A stretch of DNA of 64,000 nucleotides, from contig JANQGJ010000060.1 of the NCBI GenBank assembly GCA_028277395.1, positions 44,153 to 108,152 on the forward strand. Direction: 5' to 3'. The first letter of the stretch is position 1; every line of letters begins with the position of its first letter. Under the pieces are notes generated by a model, which did no database searches, was not told the origin of the DNA, and saw only the letters and a program-made list of their open reading frames with translations. This document shows positions 16,684 through 26,458 of this stretch, piece by piece. The stretch is from Bacteroidales bacterium (GTDB taxonomy: Bacteria; Bacteroidota; Bacteroidia; Bacteroidales; F082). Position numbers and translations under genes: made by a program.

Positions 16684-18813
16684 ATGAGAATTAATAAACT
16701 TCATTTTGCTGCAGTTATAGTGGTATTTTTTATAGCCATTTCCTGTAATCAGACTACACAACCTGCCATGGAACCTCCAATTGCCAAAATAATACCTAAA
16801 ACACTAACAATGCACGGACATAGCAGGATAGATAACTATTACTGGCTTAATGATCGTGAGAACCCGGAAGTGATTGAATATCTGAATGCTGAGAATGCTT
16901 ATACTTCTGAATCCATGAAGAAAACTGTTAAGCTTCAGGATGAGATCTATAATGAGATAGTAGGGCGCATCAAACAAACAGATATTTCGGTACCATATTA
17001 TTATAATGGTTATTCATATTACGTAAAATATGAGGAGGGGAAGGAATATCCCGTATTTTGCAGAAAACAAAAAGGTGACGATCCTCATGAACAGATTTTT
17101 CTGGATGGAAACAAGATGGCTGAAGGACATGCTTATTTCCAAATTGGAGGATGGGAGTTCAGTACAAATAATAAACTTCTGGCTTACAGCGTAGATACAG
17201 TTAGTCGTCGTAAATATGACATTTATTTTAAAGATACAGAATCAAACAGAATATTTGACGAAGTTATTTCAAATACAACAGGCAACGTTGTTTGGGCAAA
17301 TGATAATAAATCGGTATTTTATCAGGTAAAAGATAAAACTTTAAGGTCATACCGGATTTATAAACATATTATTGGTACCCCGGTAGATAGTGATGAAATG
17401 ATTTATGAAGAAAAGGATGCTACCTTTTCAGTAAGTGTTTACAAAACGAAATCTGAGAAATACATAGTATTAAGCTCTGAAAGTACACTTTCAAGTGAAT
17501 GCAGGTTTCTTGATGCTGATAATCCAAATGGTGATTTTAAGTTATTTCAGAAGCGAATACCCGATGTTGAGTATGATATAAACCATCAAAACGACAGGTT
17601 TTTAGTGTTAACCAATTATAAATCTAAAAACTTTCAGGTGTTTGAAGTTCCGGAGGATAATACTGAAATTGATAACTGGAAAGAGTTGATTCCGGGAAGA
17701 ACAGATGTGCTCATTGAGGAAGTAAATGTTTTTTCTGATTTCTTTGTCGTTACTGAAAGAAAGAATGGCTTACCTGAATTCAGGATCTTTAATACGAAAG
17801 AAAATACTGATCATTATCTTGAGTTTGAGGAAGATGATTATTTTGTGACATCATCAGTAAATCCTGATTTCAATTCCAATAAATTCAGATACAATTATAC
17901 ATCATTAAAAACGCCCCAAACAGTTTACGATTATAATATGCTGAACAGTGAGCAGAAACTGCTTAAACAACAGGAAGTTCTCGGCGGTTATGATCCTGAC
18001 GACTATATTACTGAAAGAAAATATGCCAAAGCCAGAGATGGCGTTATGGTACCGCTTTCAATTGTTTACAAGAAAGGATTTGTGATCAATGGTGATTCAC
18101 CACTTGTTCTGTACGGATATGGATCATATGGCTACAGTATTGAGTCAACTTTCAGATCTTCAAGACTTAGTTTGTTAGACAGAGGTTTTGCTTTTGTTAT
18201 TGCGCATATCCGTGGGGGTGAAGAAATGGGTCGTCATTGGTACGAAGATGGTAAAATGTTTAACAAGAAAAATACCTTCTTCGATTTTATTGATTGTGCA
18301 GAGTATTTAATTGAAGAAAAATATACATCATCGGATAAGATATTTGCCATTGGTGGTAGTGCAGGTGGATTGCTTGTTGGTGCTGTTATAAATTACCGAC
18401 CTGATCTGTTTAAAGGTGTTATTGCTGCAGTACCTTTTGTTGATGTTGTTACAACAATGCTTGATGAGAGTATCCCGTTAACTACCGGAGAATATGACGA
18501 GTGGGGTAATCCAAATGAAAAGGAGTATTATGATTATATGCTATCTTATTCTCCTTATGATCAGGTGGAAGCAAAAGATTATCCTTCATTACTCGTAACA
18601 ACAGGTTTGCACGATAGTCAGGTTCAATACTGGGAACCGGCAAAATGGGTTGCTAAGCTGCGGGATCTTAAAACCGATGATAATTTGTTGTTGCTCCACA
18701 CAAACATGGACTTTGGTCATGGTGGTGCATCAGGACGCTTTGAGCAATATAAAGAAATTGCACTTGAGTACTCATTTATGCTTATGCTGCTGGAACCTGA
18801 TAGCTATCAATAA
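16684..18813 (+). CDS. Prolyl oligopeptidase family (S9A, oligopeptidase B-like) lipoprotein
   Basis: The 709-residue protein begins with a lipoprotein signal peptide whose lipobox ends at C21 (FIAISC), so it is probably membrane-anchored in the periplasm. A beta-propeller domain (about residues 40-420) precedes the alpha/beta hydrolase domain. Catalytic residues are S559 in GGSAGG, D644 in GLHDSQV and H679 in FGHGG. LYGYGSYG and AHIRGGEEMGRHWY are oligopeptidase B-family signatures. It cleaves short peptides after Pro or basic residues; which one is not decidable here. It is coupled to the upstream TonB-dependent receptor (4-bp gap). Confidence 0.92.
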   Translation: MRINKLHFAAVIVVFFIAISCNQTTQPAMEPPIAKIIPKTLTMHGHSRIDNYYWLNDRENPEVIEYLNAENAYTSESMKKTVKLQDEIYNEIVGRIKQTDISVPYYYNGYSYYVKYEEGKEYPVFCRKQKGDDPHEQIFLDGNKMAEGHAYFQIGGWEFSTNNKLLAYSVDTVSRRKYDIYFKDTESNRIFDEVISNTTGNVVWANDNKSVFYQVKDKTLRSYRIYKHIIGTPVDSDEMIYEEKDATFSVSVYKTKSEKYIVLSSESTLSSECRFLDADNPNGDFKLFQKRIPDVEYDINHQNDRFLVLTNYKSKNFQVFEVPEDNTEIDNWKELIPGRTDVLIEEVNVFSDFFVVTERKNGLPEFRIFNTKENTDHYLEFEEDDYFVTSSVNPDFNSNKFRYNYTSLKTPQTVYDYNMLNSEQKLLKQQEVLGGYDPDDYITERKYAKARDGVMVPLSIVYKKGFVINGDSPLVLYGYGSYGYSIESTFRSSRLSLLDRGFAFVIAHIRGGEEMGRHWYEDGKMFNKKNTFFDFIDCAEYLIEEKYTSSDKIFAIGGSAGGLLVGAVINYRPDLFKGVIAAVPFVDVVTTMLDESIPLTTGEYDEWGNPNEKEYYDYMLSYSPYDQVEAKDYPSLLVTTGLHDSQVQYWEPAKWVAKLRDLKTDDNLLLLHTNMDFGHGGASGRFEQYKEIALEYSFMLMLLEPDSYQ

Positions 18814-18871
18814 GCAGATTATTGCTCCAACAGTTTTATTTCACAGTTGAATATTTTCATGGTATTGGGAA

Positions 18872-20161
18872 TTACCTGTTCATAAGTTCCTCAATTTCCT
18901 CAATTTCAATTGGAATAGATTCCATAAGGTCTACCGGATAGTTTTCTGTGATCAGAATATCATTTTCCAGTCGTATTCCGATGTTCTCTTCAGGAATATA
19001 TAAACCAGGCTCACAGGTTAATACCATTCCCGGTTTAAATTTATCCTCTTTACTACCCACATCATGTACATCTAATCCAAGAAAATGAGCAGTTCCATGC
19101 ATGAAATATTTTTTAAATAATGGATTATCTTTATCCTGGTTTTTTACATCTTCAGTTTTAATGAGTCCAAGTTTAATAATCTCCTCTTCCATCATCATAT
19201 TCACTTCACTATTTACAATATTGATCGTATTGCCTGGGATATATAATTTCTTTGCCTTTTTTAATACCCTTAATACGGCTGAGTAACACTCTTTTTGTCT
19301 TGATGTAAATTTTCCGTTCACTGGAATTGTTCTGCTCATATCAGCAGAATAGTTAGCATACTCAGCCCCAAAATCGAAAAGCAGTAGATCACCATCCCTG
19401 CATATTTTGTCATTTTCAGTATAGTGAAGTACACAGGTGTTTTTTCCTGATGCAATTATCGGTTCATATCCATGACCATTTGCTCTGCTCATGAGAAATT
19501 CATGAGTGATCTCTGCCTGAACCTCAAACTCATATTTACCGGGTTTTGCGTACGAAAGCACTCTTTCAAACGCTTTACCGGTAATATTACAGGCCCTTTT
19601 CATTAATTTAACTTCGAGGTCTGATTTTACTACTCTTAATTTTGTAATTAGTGGTGCCGACCGGTTAAAAGTATGTAAAGGGAAATCCTTTCTTATTTTG
19701 TTGCCCAGCCTGTGATTCCTGTCTTTTACATCAGGAAAAAACTTTGGATATTCATTTCTGTTGAGATAAACATTGGTGGTCGATATCATGATCTCTTTGA
19801 AAATTAAATCGAAGTCGTCAATCCAAAATATGTTTTGGATGCCTGAAATATCCCTTGCTTCTTCCCATGTATGTTTATGTCCTTCCCAGATAGCGATCTG
19901 TTCATTTGTTTTAACAATAAACAGAGACTCCCGTAGATTTTCTGTCTTTATATCAGGAGCAATGACAAGTATACTGTTCTCCTGGTTAATGCCTGTTAGG
20001 TAGAAAAAATCTGATTGTTGTCTGTATGGAAAATATTGATCTCCGTTACGTGGTTGCTGATCATTTGAGAAGAAAACAGCAACTGAATCATTTGGTAATA
20101 ACTTTGTAAAGTTATCTCTGTTTTCTTTAAAAAGACTATTGTTTATGGGTAAATACTTCAT
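18872..20161 (-). CDS. Xaa-Pro aminopeptidase (M24B), first copy
   Basis: I start at ATG 20161 (MKYLPINNSLF), giving 429 residues; the open frame back to 20242 would begin upstream of the -7 box at 20189..20196. The N-terminal domain is AMP_N-like (RQQSDFFYLTGINQ), and the C-terminal pita-bread domain carries the metal ligands LLFDFGAEYANYSADMSRT (two Asp), HGTAHFLGLDVHD (His), TCEPGLY (Glu) and IRLENDIL (Glu). It removes N-terminal residues preceding proline. A second M24B gene lies at 42.6-44.0 kb. It is convergent with the S9 peptidase gene. Confidence 0.92.
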   Translation of the reverse strand: MKYLPINNSLFKENRDNFTKLLPNDSVAVFFSNDQQPRNGDQYFPYRQQSDFFYLTGINQENSILVIAPDIKTENLRESLFIVKTNEQIAIWEGHKHTWEEARDISGIQNIFWIDDFDLIFKEIMISTTNVYLNRNEYPKFFPDVKDRNHRLGNKIRKDFPLHTFNRSAPLITKLRVVKSDLEVKLMKRACNITGKAFERVLSYAKPGKYEFEVQAEITHEFLMSRANGHGYEPIIASGKNTCVLHYTENDKICRDGDLLLFDFGAEYANYSADMSRTIPVNGKFTSRQKECYSAVLRVLKKAKKLYIPGNTINIVNSEVNMMMEEEIIKLGLIKTEDVKNQDKDNPLFKKYFMHGTAHFLGLDVHDVGSKEDKFKPGMVLTCEPGLYIPEENIGIRLENDILITENYPVDLMESIPIEIEEIEELMNR

Positions 20162-20188
20162 ATCCCGGCCAGGTTTTTGATTTATAGG

Positions 20189-20196
20189 CAAATATA
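20189..20196 (-). promoter_or_regulatory. Candidate -7 box for the Xaa-Pro aminopeptidase gene
   Basis: CAAATATA reads TATATTTG on the minus strand, matching TAnnTTTG. It lies 28 bp upstream of ATG 20161 and supports that start over the longer frame. Confidence 0.45.
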
Positions 20197-20314
20197 ACAT
20201 ATTAGGTATTATCAGTTTTATATATATGGTTGTGTATTGCATATTTCAGGTGTTATAATTGGTATAGTTCCATTAAGAGAAGCCGGAATTTAGTAGCTGA
20301 ATCTAAAAAAAAGC

Positions 20315-20322
20315 TATTTTTG
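20315..20322 (+). promoter_or_regulatory. Candidate -7 box for the PTPS/QueD-like gene
   Basis: TATTTTTG matches TAnnTTTG and is 16 bp upstream of the ATG at 20339. No clear -33 TTG is present. Confidence 0.4.
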
Positions 20323-20338
20323 ATATTAAATCCAAATT

Positions 20339-20755
20339 ATGATACATATAACAAGAAGAGAAAGATTTAATGCAGCACACCGATTGTTCAGACCCGATTT
20401 TGATGATGAACAGAATTATAAGGTATTTGGAAAATGTTCAAATCCAAACTGGCATGGACATAATTATGAACTGTTCGTTACAGTTGCCGGGGAAATTGAT
20501 TCTGATACTGGTTTCTTACTGAACCTTAAATCGCTCAGTAAACTAATTAAATCAAAGGTGATCGTGAAACTGGACCACAGGAATATCAATCTAGAAGTTG
20601 ATTTTATGAAAGGGAAACTGGCATCAACGGAAAATTTGGCAGTTGGGATTTGGAATGAATTAGAAGATCATATAAAAGAGTTAGGTGCTGAACTTCATTG
20701 TGTTAAGGTGGTGGAGTCAGAAAATAATTATGTTGAATATTTCGGAATCTCATAA
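20339..20755 (+). CDS. 6-pyruvoyltetrahydropterin / 6-carboxytetrahydropterin synthase family
   Basis: The 138-residue protein has the PTPS/QueD fold signatures: RFNAAHRL with the first zinc His, CSNPNWHGHNYEL with the catalytic Cys and the HxH zinc pair, LDHRNIN, and ASTENLAVGIW followed by VVESENNYVEY with the pterin-binding Glu. It acts on 7,8-dihydroneopterin triphosphate, the product of GTP cyclohydrolase I, and folE lies 71 bp downstream, consistent with one pathway. Whether it serves queuosine or a tetrahydropterin route cannot be told; no other queuosine gene is in the window. Confidence 0.9.
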   Translation: MIHITRRERFNAAHRLFRPDFDDEQNYKVFGKCSNPNWHGHNYELFVTVAGEIDSDTGFLLNLKSLSKLIKSKVIVKLDHRNINLEVDFMKGKLASTENLAVGIWNELEDHIKELGAELHCVKVVESENNYVEYFGIS

Positions 20756-20826
20756 ATTTACACAAATATTTTGAAAAGTTACTTATGGCACTTTTTTTGA
20801 CATAGGTATGTTGAAATAGAAAGAAT

Positions 20827-21444
20827 ATGGAAAAACCAAAAGAATTATTAGGGTATGAAAAGATTGAAAAATTTGACCCTGAGAATCTGACAAAACTACA
20901 ATATCACTACAAAGAAATACTAAAATTAATTGGTGAAGATGTTGACCGGGAAGGATTACTTGATACACCATACAGAGTTGCTAAATCAGTACAATTCTTA
21001 ACTCAGGGTTACGACCATGATCCTGAAGAAATATTATTGTCAGCGAAATTTAAAGAAGATTACCGTCAGATGGTAATTGTAAAAGATATTGAAATATTTT
21101 CGATGTGTGAACATCATATGATCCCATTTATTGGTAAAGCACATGTAGCATATATTCCAAACGGATTTATTACAGGATTGAGTAAAATAGCAAGAGTTGT
21201 TGAAGCTTATTCCAGGAGATTACAGGTACAGGAGCGGCTGACCACTCAAATTAAAGATGCTATTCAAAACACATTAAATCCGTTAGGTGTTGCAGTTGTT
21301 ATTGAAGCCAGACATTTGTGTATGGCTATGCGTGGAGTACAGAAACAACATTCGGTAACAACAACGTCAGATTTTACCGGAGCATTTGAAAGGGCTGAAA
21401 CAAGAGCAGAGTTCATAAGCCTTATATCAACAGCTCTTTCATAA
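20827..21444 (+). CDS. folE: GTP cyclohydrolase I
   Basis: The 205-residue protein is typical FolE length and converts GTP to 7,8-dihydroneopterin triphosphate for folate, queuosine or biopterin synthesis. Motifs are [19 protein letters not shown], the zinc and catalytic stretch [42 protein letters not shown] and [15 protein letters not shown] containing the second zinc Cys. It acts in the cytosol as a decamer. It follows the PTPS-like gene in the same direction. Confidence 0.97.
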   Translation: MEKPKELLGYEKIEKFDPENLTKLQYHYKEILKLIGEDVDREGLLDTPYRVAKSVQFLTQGYDHDPEEILLSAKFKEDYRQMVIVKDIEIFSMCEHHMIPFIGKAHVAYIPNGFITGLSKIARVVEAYSRRLQVQERLTTQIKDAIQNTLNPLGVAVVIEARHLCMAMRGVQKQHSVTTTSDFTGAFERAETRAEFISLISTALS

Positions 21445-21555
21445 TTTGGTTAAACATATTATTTGTATATGAAGTAATTCCGGAACCGGGATTTTATTTA
21501 TAATGCTATGAAATATAAAAACAATACAAACGTTTATTTTTAAAAATTTGAACAG

Positions 21556-22281
21556 ATGAATTATATAGATAACAGAGTAGATTATGCAGGTGGAGGCGAA
21601 TCCATTCATGTGGCAAAAACATTTCTGTCTGGAGTGTTTATGTGGATGGGACTGGCGTTATCAATAACTGCGCTGATAGCATGGTTATTTGCTTCGAATC
21701 CATCAGCAATGAGTATGATGTATGATGCACAAAACGGAGGTATTACAATACTTGGGTGGATAGTTACTTTGGCTCCACTAGGACTTGTTTTATTGATGTC
21801 AATGCGCTTTCAAAAAATGAGTGCATCATCACTGGTTTTGATATTTGCAGTTTATTCTATCCTGATGGGTATGAGCCTTAGTTTTATTTTTATGCTATAC
21901 ACAACTGCTTCTATTGCTAAAACATTTGTCATAACAGCGGCAATGTTTGGGTTTATGGGAGTTCTTGGATATACTACGAAGACCGATTTATCGAAATTCG
22001 GCAGCATAATGATCATGGGTCTGATTGGAATTATTATTGCCTCCATTGTAAATATGTTTATGCAGAGCGAAACATTTGACTACATAATTAGTTTTATTGG
22101 AGTGATCGTATTTACCGGTCTTACAGCGTATGATGTACAGAAGCTAAAGCGTATAGGAAGCAGCATCTCAATGAATTCGGAAACTGCCAGAAAAGCAACA
22201 ATTATGGGAGCTTTAACACTTTATTTAGATTTTATTAATTTATTCCTATTTTTGCTGCGCTTTTTTGGAGACAGAAAGTGA
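21556..22281 (+). CDS. Bax inhibitor-1/YccA family membrane protein
   Basis: The 241-residue protein has about seven membrane helices and the family features FMWMGLALSITALIAW near the N-terminus, FGFMGVLGYTTKTDLSKFG in the middle and FTGLTAYDVQKLK in the last third, where an Asp pair is thought to form a pH-sensing latch. Family members are calcium-leak channels or regulators of membrane protease activity. It lies between folE and fabD; I see no functional link. Confidence 0.92.
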   Translation: MNYIDNRVDYAGGGESIHVAKTFLSGVFMWMGLALSITALIAWLFASNPSAMSMMYDAQNGGITILGWIVTLAPLGLVLLMSMRFQKMSASSLVLIFAVYSILMGMSLSFIFMLYTTASIAKTFVITAAMFGFMGVLGYTTKTDLSKFGSIMIMGLIGIIIASIVNMFMQSETFDYIISFIGVIVFTGLTAYDVQKLKRIGSSISMNSETARKATIMGALTLYLDFINLFLFLLRFFGDRK

Positions 22282-22310
22282 TAAAACGTTATTAATCAAA
22301 GATATATAAT

Positions 22311-23192
22311 ATGAACGCATATGTTTTTCCCGGTCAGGGAGCTCAATATGTTGGTATGGGTAAAGACTTGTATGAGAAGTCTGCGAAAGCTCAGGAATTA
22401 TTTAACAAGGCAAACAGTATACTAAAGTTTAGTATAACTGACCTTATGTTTAATGGTACTGAAGATGATCTTAAGCAAACCAGTGTAACTCAACCTGCAA
22501 TCTTCATTCATTCTGTTGTATTGGCAAATGTACTTGGAGAAAGTTTTAAACCGGATATGGTTGCCGGGCATTCACTTGGTGAGTTTTCTGCTTTGGTAGC
22601 AAACAAGACTTTATCATTTGAGGACGGATTACGTCTGGTTGCAAAACGAGCAGACGCAATGCAAAAAGCATGTGAGATTGAAGAATCTACAATGGCTGCG
22701 ATCATTGGATTGGATGATGAGATTGTTGAGCAGATATGTAACAGTATTAGTGAAGTTGTTGTAGCTGCAAATTATAATAGTCCCGGTCAACTTGTTATTT
22801 CCGGATCACTTGAAGGTATTAAACTTGCTATCGAAAAATGCAAAGAAGCCGGAACTAAACGTGCATTACCATTAAAAGTGGGTGGAGCATTTCACTCTCC
22901 ACTGATGGAGCCCGCAAGAGTTGAACTGGCTGAAGCAATTAATACAGTAAAATTTAATAAGGGTATTTGCCCGATTTATCAGAATGTTACCGGACAATCT
23001 GTTAATGATACTGAAATTATAAAAAAGAATTTGATCGCTCAGCTAACATCACCTGTCAGATGGACAAAAATTATGCAGAACATGATTGCTGACGGAGCTA
23101 ATAATATTACTGAAGTAGGTCCAGGTAAGGTGTTACAGGGTTTATTTAAAAAAGTAGACAGAAAGATTCAGACTCAAAGTGCTGAGATTTAA
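22311..23192 (+). CDS. fabD: Malonyl-CoA:ACP transacylase
   Basis: The 293-residue protein is standard FabD size and loads malonyl groups on acyl carrier protein for fatty acid synthesis. YVFPGQGAQYVGMGKD opens the protein, the nucleophile is S88 in GHSLGEFSAL, and GGAFHSPLMEPA carries the catalytic His. ITEVGPGKVLQGLFKK ends it. It is followed by an intrinsic terminator. No fabF, fabG or acpP is adjacent. Confidence 0.96.
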   Translation: MNAYVFPGQGAQYVGMGKDLYEKSAKAQELFNKANSILKFSITDLMFNGTEDDLKQTSVTQPAIFIHSVVLANVLGESFKPDMVAGHSLGEFSALVANKTLSFEDGLRLVAKRADAMQKACEIEESTMAAIIGLDDEIVEQICNSISEVVVAANYNSPGQLVISGSLEGIKLAIEKCKEAGTKRALPLKVGGAFHSPLMEPARVELAEAINTVKFNKGICPIYQNVTGQSVNDTEIIKKNLIAQLTSPVRWTKIMQNMIADGANNITEVGPGKVLQGLFKKVDRKIQTQSAEI

Positions 23193-23210
23193 AGGAGATT
23201 TACCTGAGGA

Positions 23211-23248
23211 AAACCACTAATTTGAATCTTCAGGTTAGTGGTTTTTTT
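23211..23248 (+). terminator. Intrinsic terminator after fabD
   Basis: The arms AAACCACTAA (23211..23220) and TTAGTGGTTT (23235..23244) pair perfectly, and the run of T continues to 23248. It lies between convergent fabD and cinA and could serve both directions. Confidence 0.88.
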
Positions 23249-23259
23249 GTACAAACTAA

Positions 23260-24504
23260 TTAGTTTAGCTCTTTCCGTAACATATTTAGAGCCATTAAAG
23301 CTGATCTCCTGATATTTCTGCCCCTGTGTTCTCCAAAATGAAATTTTGCCGATTTTACTCCATTGGCAAAAGCTATGGCAATCCAGACTGTACCAACAGG
23401 TTTTTCAATAGTTCCACCACCAGGACCTGCAATACCCGAGGTTGCCAGGCAATAATCGGAAGTTAGTTTTTCCCTGCCCAGGATGGCCATTTGTTCAACT
23501 ACCTCCTTACTAACTGCACCCTTTGAATTAATTAATGTGTCATCTACTCCAACAATTAACTCCTTAATATTATTTGAATAAGAAATAATTGATCCCATAA
23601 AATATTCTGAGCTACCGGATATACTTGTAATAAGATGTGCCAGGTATCCACCGGTACAGCTTTCAACTGTTGATAGAGTTTTTCCTGATTCTTTTAGTTT
23701 TATTCCAATTACTTCCTGCATGGATATATCATCATAACCAAAAATATATTCAGGTATTATTGCAGACAGTTGTTCACAGTATTGTCCAACTTCCTTCAGT
23801 AACTTCTGTTTATCGTCACCTGAAGCAGACATCCTTAGTCTTACAATTCCGGGTTGTGGTAGGTATGCCAGTTTTATGCTTACGGGAAGGTTGTCCTGCC
23901 AGTCTTTTATTTTATCAGCCAATGCAGATTCTCCAACTCCAATGGTCATTATCGTTTTATGAAAAATATAATTTGGATTGTATTTTTCTTTTAACCTTGG
24001 AAGAATCTCTTCTTTCATCAGACGCTTCATTTCAAATGGAACACCAGGCATTGATACCAAAACAACGCCATCCTCTTCAAACCACATTCCCGGAGCGGTA
24101 CCGTTTTCATTATGCAGAGGAATACAGTTTTCTGGTACCTCTGCCTGCTTTTTGTTAACTTCAGTAAGAATGTAATGCCGGGAATCGAAAATATGTTTAA
24201 TATGTTCAAAAGTTGGTTGATGAAATATCAGTTTTGAATTATAATATTCAGCCAGTACTTCCTTCGTAATATCATCATTGGTAGGTCCTAATCCGCCTGT
24301 AAGGAGTACAATATCAGAGCTTTTAACAGCAATAGATATTGCTTCTTTAATTTCATCTGCCGAATCATTAACGGCGGTTATTTTTTTAACATTTATACCT
24401 ATATCGTTTAATGACTTTGCCATCCAGGATGCGTTGGTATTTACAACCTGTCCTATTAAAAGTTCGTCACCAATGCTGATTATCTCAGCAAACTTCTCCT
24501 TCAT
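23260..24504 (-). CDS. cinA: CinA family nicotinamide-nucleotide amidase / competence-damage protein
   Basis: The 414-residue protein has the full two-domain CinA architecture. The N-terminal molybdopterin-binding-like domain (about 1-170) carries IISIGDELLIGQVVNTN and LTGGLGPTNDD, and the C-terminal PncC domain (about 255-414) carries TVESCTGGYLAHLIT with the catalytic Ser and ATSGIAGPGGG. It hydrolyses NMN to nicotinate mononucleotide and ADP-ribose compounds in NAD salvage. It starts 5 bp after the upstream universal stress gene, so the two are co-transcribed. Confidence 0.95.
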   Translation of the reverse strand: MKEKFAEIISIGDELLIGQVVNTNASWMAKSLNDIGINVKKITAVNDSADEIKEAISIAVKSSDIVLLTGGLGPTNDDITKEVLAEYYNSKLIFHQPTFEHIKHIFDSRHYILTEVNKKQAEVPENCIPLHNENGTAPGMWFEEDGVVLVSMPGVPFEMKRLMKEEILPRLKEKYNPNYIFHKTIMTIGVGESALADKIKDWQDNLPVSIKLAYLPQPGIVRLRMSASGDDKQKLLKEVGQYCEQLSAIIPEYIFGYDDISMQEVIGIKLKESGKTLSTVESCTGGYLAHLITSISGSSEYFMGSIISYSNNIKELIVGVDDTLINSKGAVSKEVVEQMAILGREKLTSDYCLATSGIAGPGGGTIEKPVGTVWIAIAFANGVKSAKFHFGEHRGRNIRRSALMALNMLRKELN

Positions 24505-24509
24505 ATACT

Positions 24510-25391
24510 TTAAAAAATGGGTTGTTCGTTACCAATCTCATCAGGTGTTATAGTCATTACGGCCACCTTTGACATTCTTATAATGGATTGAGCTGCTGAT
24601 CCGAGGAAAAACTCAACCAGTTTGTTCTCCTGCTGTGTCATTATCATGATCAGATCAATATCACCTTTGTCCTCGACATATTTTATTATCCTTGGTGCCA
24701 GCATTCGTTCTCCTCCATCAACTTCCAATAATTCACTATTACATATGATGTTTGAATTTTCGATAAAAGAACTAACCTGATCAAGTTGTTGAAGTAGTTC
24801 AGCTTTAATGTCCTTATCTTTTTTAGACCATAATACTGATACAATAGTGATCCGGGCTCCGAAAGATCTTGCGATGTCTATTGCATTCGTTACTTTTTGT
24901 CGTGTTTCTTTCGTCAGGTCCAGAGGTAGCAATATATTGTGAACGAAACGTGATATTTTTTTACCATTAATGGTAATTACAGGTATTTTCGATTGTCGTA
25001 CAACCCTTAACGTATTAGAACCAATGATGTTCTTATCCATCCTTATATTTTCTGATGAATTGTTTGTCCCCATCAGTATATATCGTGCATTTACTTCAGT
25101 GGAGGTTGCCAGGATCTGAGAATACACTTTTCCTTTCTTTACAATTGTAGTGACCTTTCGGCCTGATTTCTCCTGAATCTCGTTTGCTGTATTGTCAAGT
25201 TCCTGTCTTATTTTATTGCTGAATTCTTCTTTGGATACCAGTGATCCTGAAATGCCTTTTTCTTCAAAAACATACAACAAAACAATATCCAGATTCAAAA
25301 ATGGTGCGGTATAGTATAATCTCTCCATAGCAAACATGGATTGTTCGTTAAAGTCTATTGGGACCAGAATAGTTTCAGTATTTGTTTTCAT
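24510..25391 (-). CDS. Universal stress protein with two Usp domains
   Basis: The 293-residue protein consists of two tandem UspA domains: residues 1-145 (ILVPIDFNEQSMFAMERL, later YILMGTNNS and IPVITINGK) and 150-293 (NILLPLDLTKETRQKV, later LIMIMTQQENK). The G-2x-G-9x-G(S/T) ATP-binding pattern is only partly preserved, so nucleotide binding is uncertain. It is cytosolic and heads a two-gene unit with cinA. Confidence 0.9.
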   Translation of the reverse strand: MKTNTETILVPIDFNEQSMFAMERLYYTAPFLNLDIVLLYVFEEKGISGSLVSKEEFSNKIRQELDNTANEIQEKSGRKVTTIVKKGKVYSQILATSTEVNARYILMGTNNSSENIRMDKNIIGSNTLRVVRQSKIPVITINGKKISRFVHNILLPLDLTKETRQKVTNAIDIARSFGARITIVSVLWSKKDKDIKAELLQQLDQVSSFIENSNIICNSELLEVDGGERMLAPRIIKYVEDKGDIDLIMIMTQQENKLVEFFLGSAAQSIIRMSKVAVMTITPDEIGNEQPIF

Positions 25392-25506
25392 AGTTATATG
25401 TTTTCGTTTTTAAGTGAATCAATAATACTTCAACAAGATCATAAGATATTGTTTTTAAAGCTAATACATTTATTAAAAGGTTTCAGTAAAAGTATTGGCT
25501 AAATAT

Positions 25507-25514
25507 TATCTTTG
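25507..25514 (+). promoter_or_regulatory. Candidate -7 box for the nucleoside phosphorylase gene
   Basis: TATCTTTG matches TAnnTTTG and is 32 bp before the ATG at 25547. TTTC lies 22 bp upstream of it as a possible degenerate -33 box. Confidence 0.45.
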
Positions 25515-25546
25515 CAAATTTACTTATTTCTTTTTCAAATTATTAT

Positions 25547-26425
25547 ATGACGAAAGTAAATAAACCAGATTTGGTTTTAAATAATGACGGATCCATTTAT
25601 CACCTGAACTTATTGCCCGGAGATGTTGCCGAAACAATTATGCTGGTAGGAGATCCGGGAAGAGTTGAATTGGTTGCTGAGTTTTTCGATTCGATAGAGT
25701 TACGTAAACAAAACAGAGAAATACACACTATTACAGGATATTATAAAGGTAAAAGACTATCTGTTATGTCAACCGGTATGGGACCTGATAATATTGAAAT
25801 AGTATTAAATGAACTGGACGCTCTTTTTAATATTGATTTTATTACCGGAATTGAGAAAACAGACAAAACTTCATTAAACCTTGTACGAATTGGTACTTCA
25901 GGAGCTCTGAAGGAGGATATACCAGTTATAGAATCTTACCTGGTTTCGGAATTTGGACTTGGTCTTGACGGGCTTGCCTATTTTTATGAGATGGGCAACA
26001 GGGTTATTGACAGTGACCTCACCAACAAGTTTGTTGAATACTTTAAGTGGAACAATGATCTGCCAAAACCTTATGGAATAAAGGCATCAAAAGTTTTGTT
26101 ATCCAGGGTTGGTTTTGGATGGAGAAAAGGAATTACACTGACAGCTCCTGGATTTTATGCCCCACAGGGCAGAGAACTCAGACTCAAAGTTGCCAACAAT
26201 CTTATATTTGAGAAATCAGAATCTTTTATCTATCAGGGTGTAGATATAACTAATTTTGAGATGGAAACATCTTCACTTTATGTTCTTTCTGCTATGCTGG
26301 GGCACAATGCACTAACTGTCTGCGATATTATAGCTAACAGGGTCAACAATGATTTTAATCCTGACTATAAGCAAAGCATGAGAAGACTTGTGCATGAAGT
26401 AATTGAAAGATTATCGAAATTATAG
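25547..26425 (+). CDS. Nucleoside phosphorylase (uridine phosphorylase-like)
   Basis: The 292-residue protein belongs to the PNP/UDP phosphorylase family, cleaving nucleosides with phosphate to base and ribose 1-phosphate. Visible motifs are MLVGDPGRVELVAEFFDS, MSTGMGPDNIEIVLNEL, LVRIGTSGALKED (phosphate-binding region) and DITNFEMETSSLYVLSAMLGH containing the substrate-binding Glu-Met-Glu. The length and the FEMET motif fit uridine phosphorylase-like members of Bacteroidota, but the base specificity is inferred. It stands alone, convergent with the KAS III gene. Confidence 0.9.
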   Translation: MTKVNKPDLVLNNDGSIYHLNLLPGDVAETIMLVGDPGRVELVAEFFDSIELRKQNREIHTITGYYKGKRLSVMSTGMGPDNIEIVLNELDALFNIDFITGIEKTDKTSLNLVRIGTSGALKEDIPVIESYLVSEFGLGLDGLAYFYEMGNRVIDSDLTNKFVEYFKWNNDLPKPYGIKASKVLLSRVGFGWRKGITLTAPGFYAPQGRELRLKVANNLIFEKSESFIYQGVDITNFEMETSSLYVLSAMLGHNALTVCDIIANRVNNDFNPDYKQSMRRLVHEVIERLSKL

Positions 26426-26458
26426 AAGCATATACTATTGCAGGAATCATGGTTGAAA

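Noticed and set aside
23637..24158. 173-residue open frame antisense to cinA
   Set aside because: It lies wholly within the well-supported cinA gene on the other strand and shows no recognisable domain.
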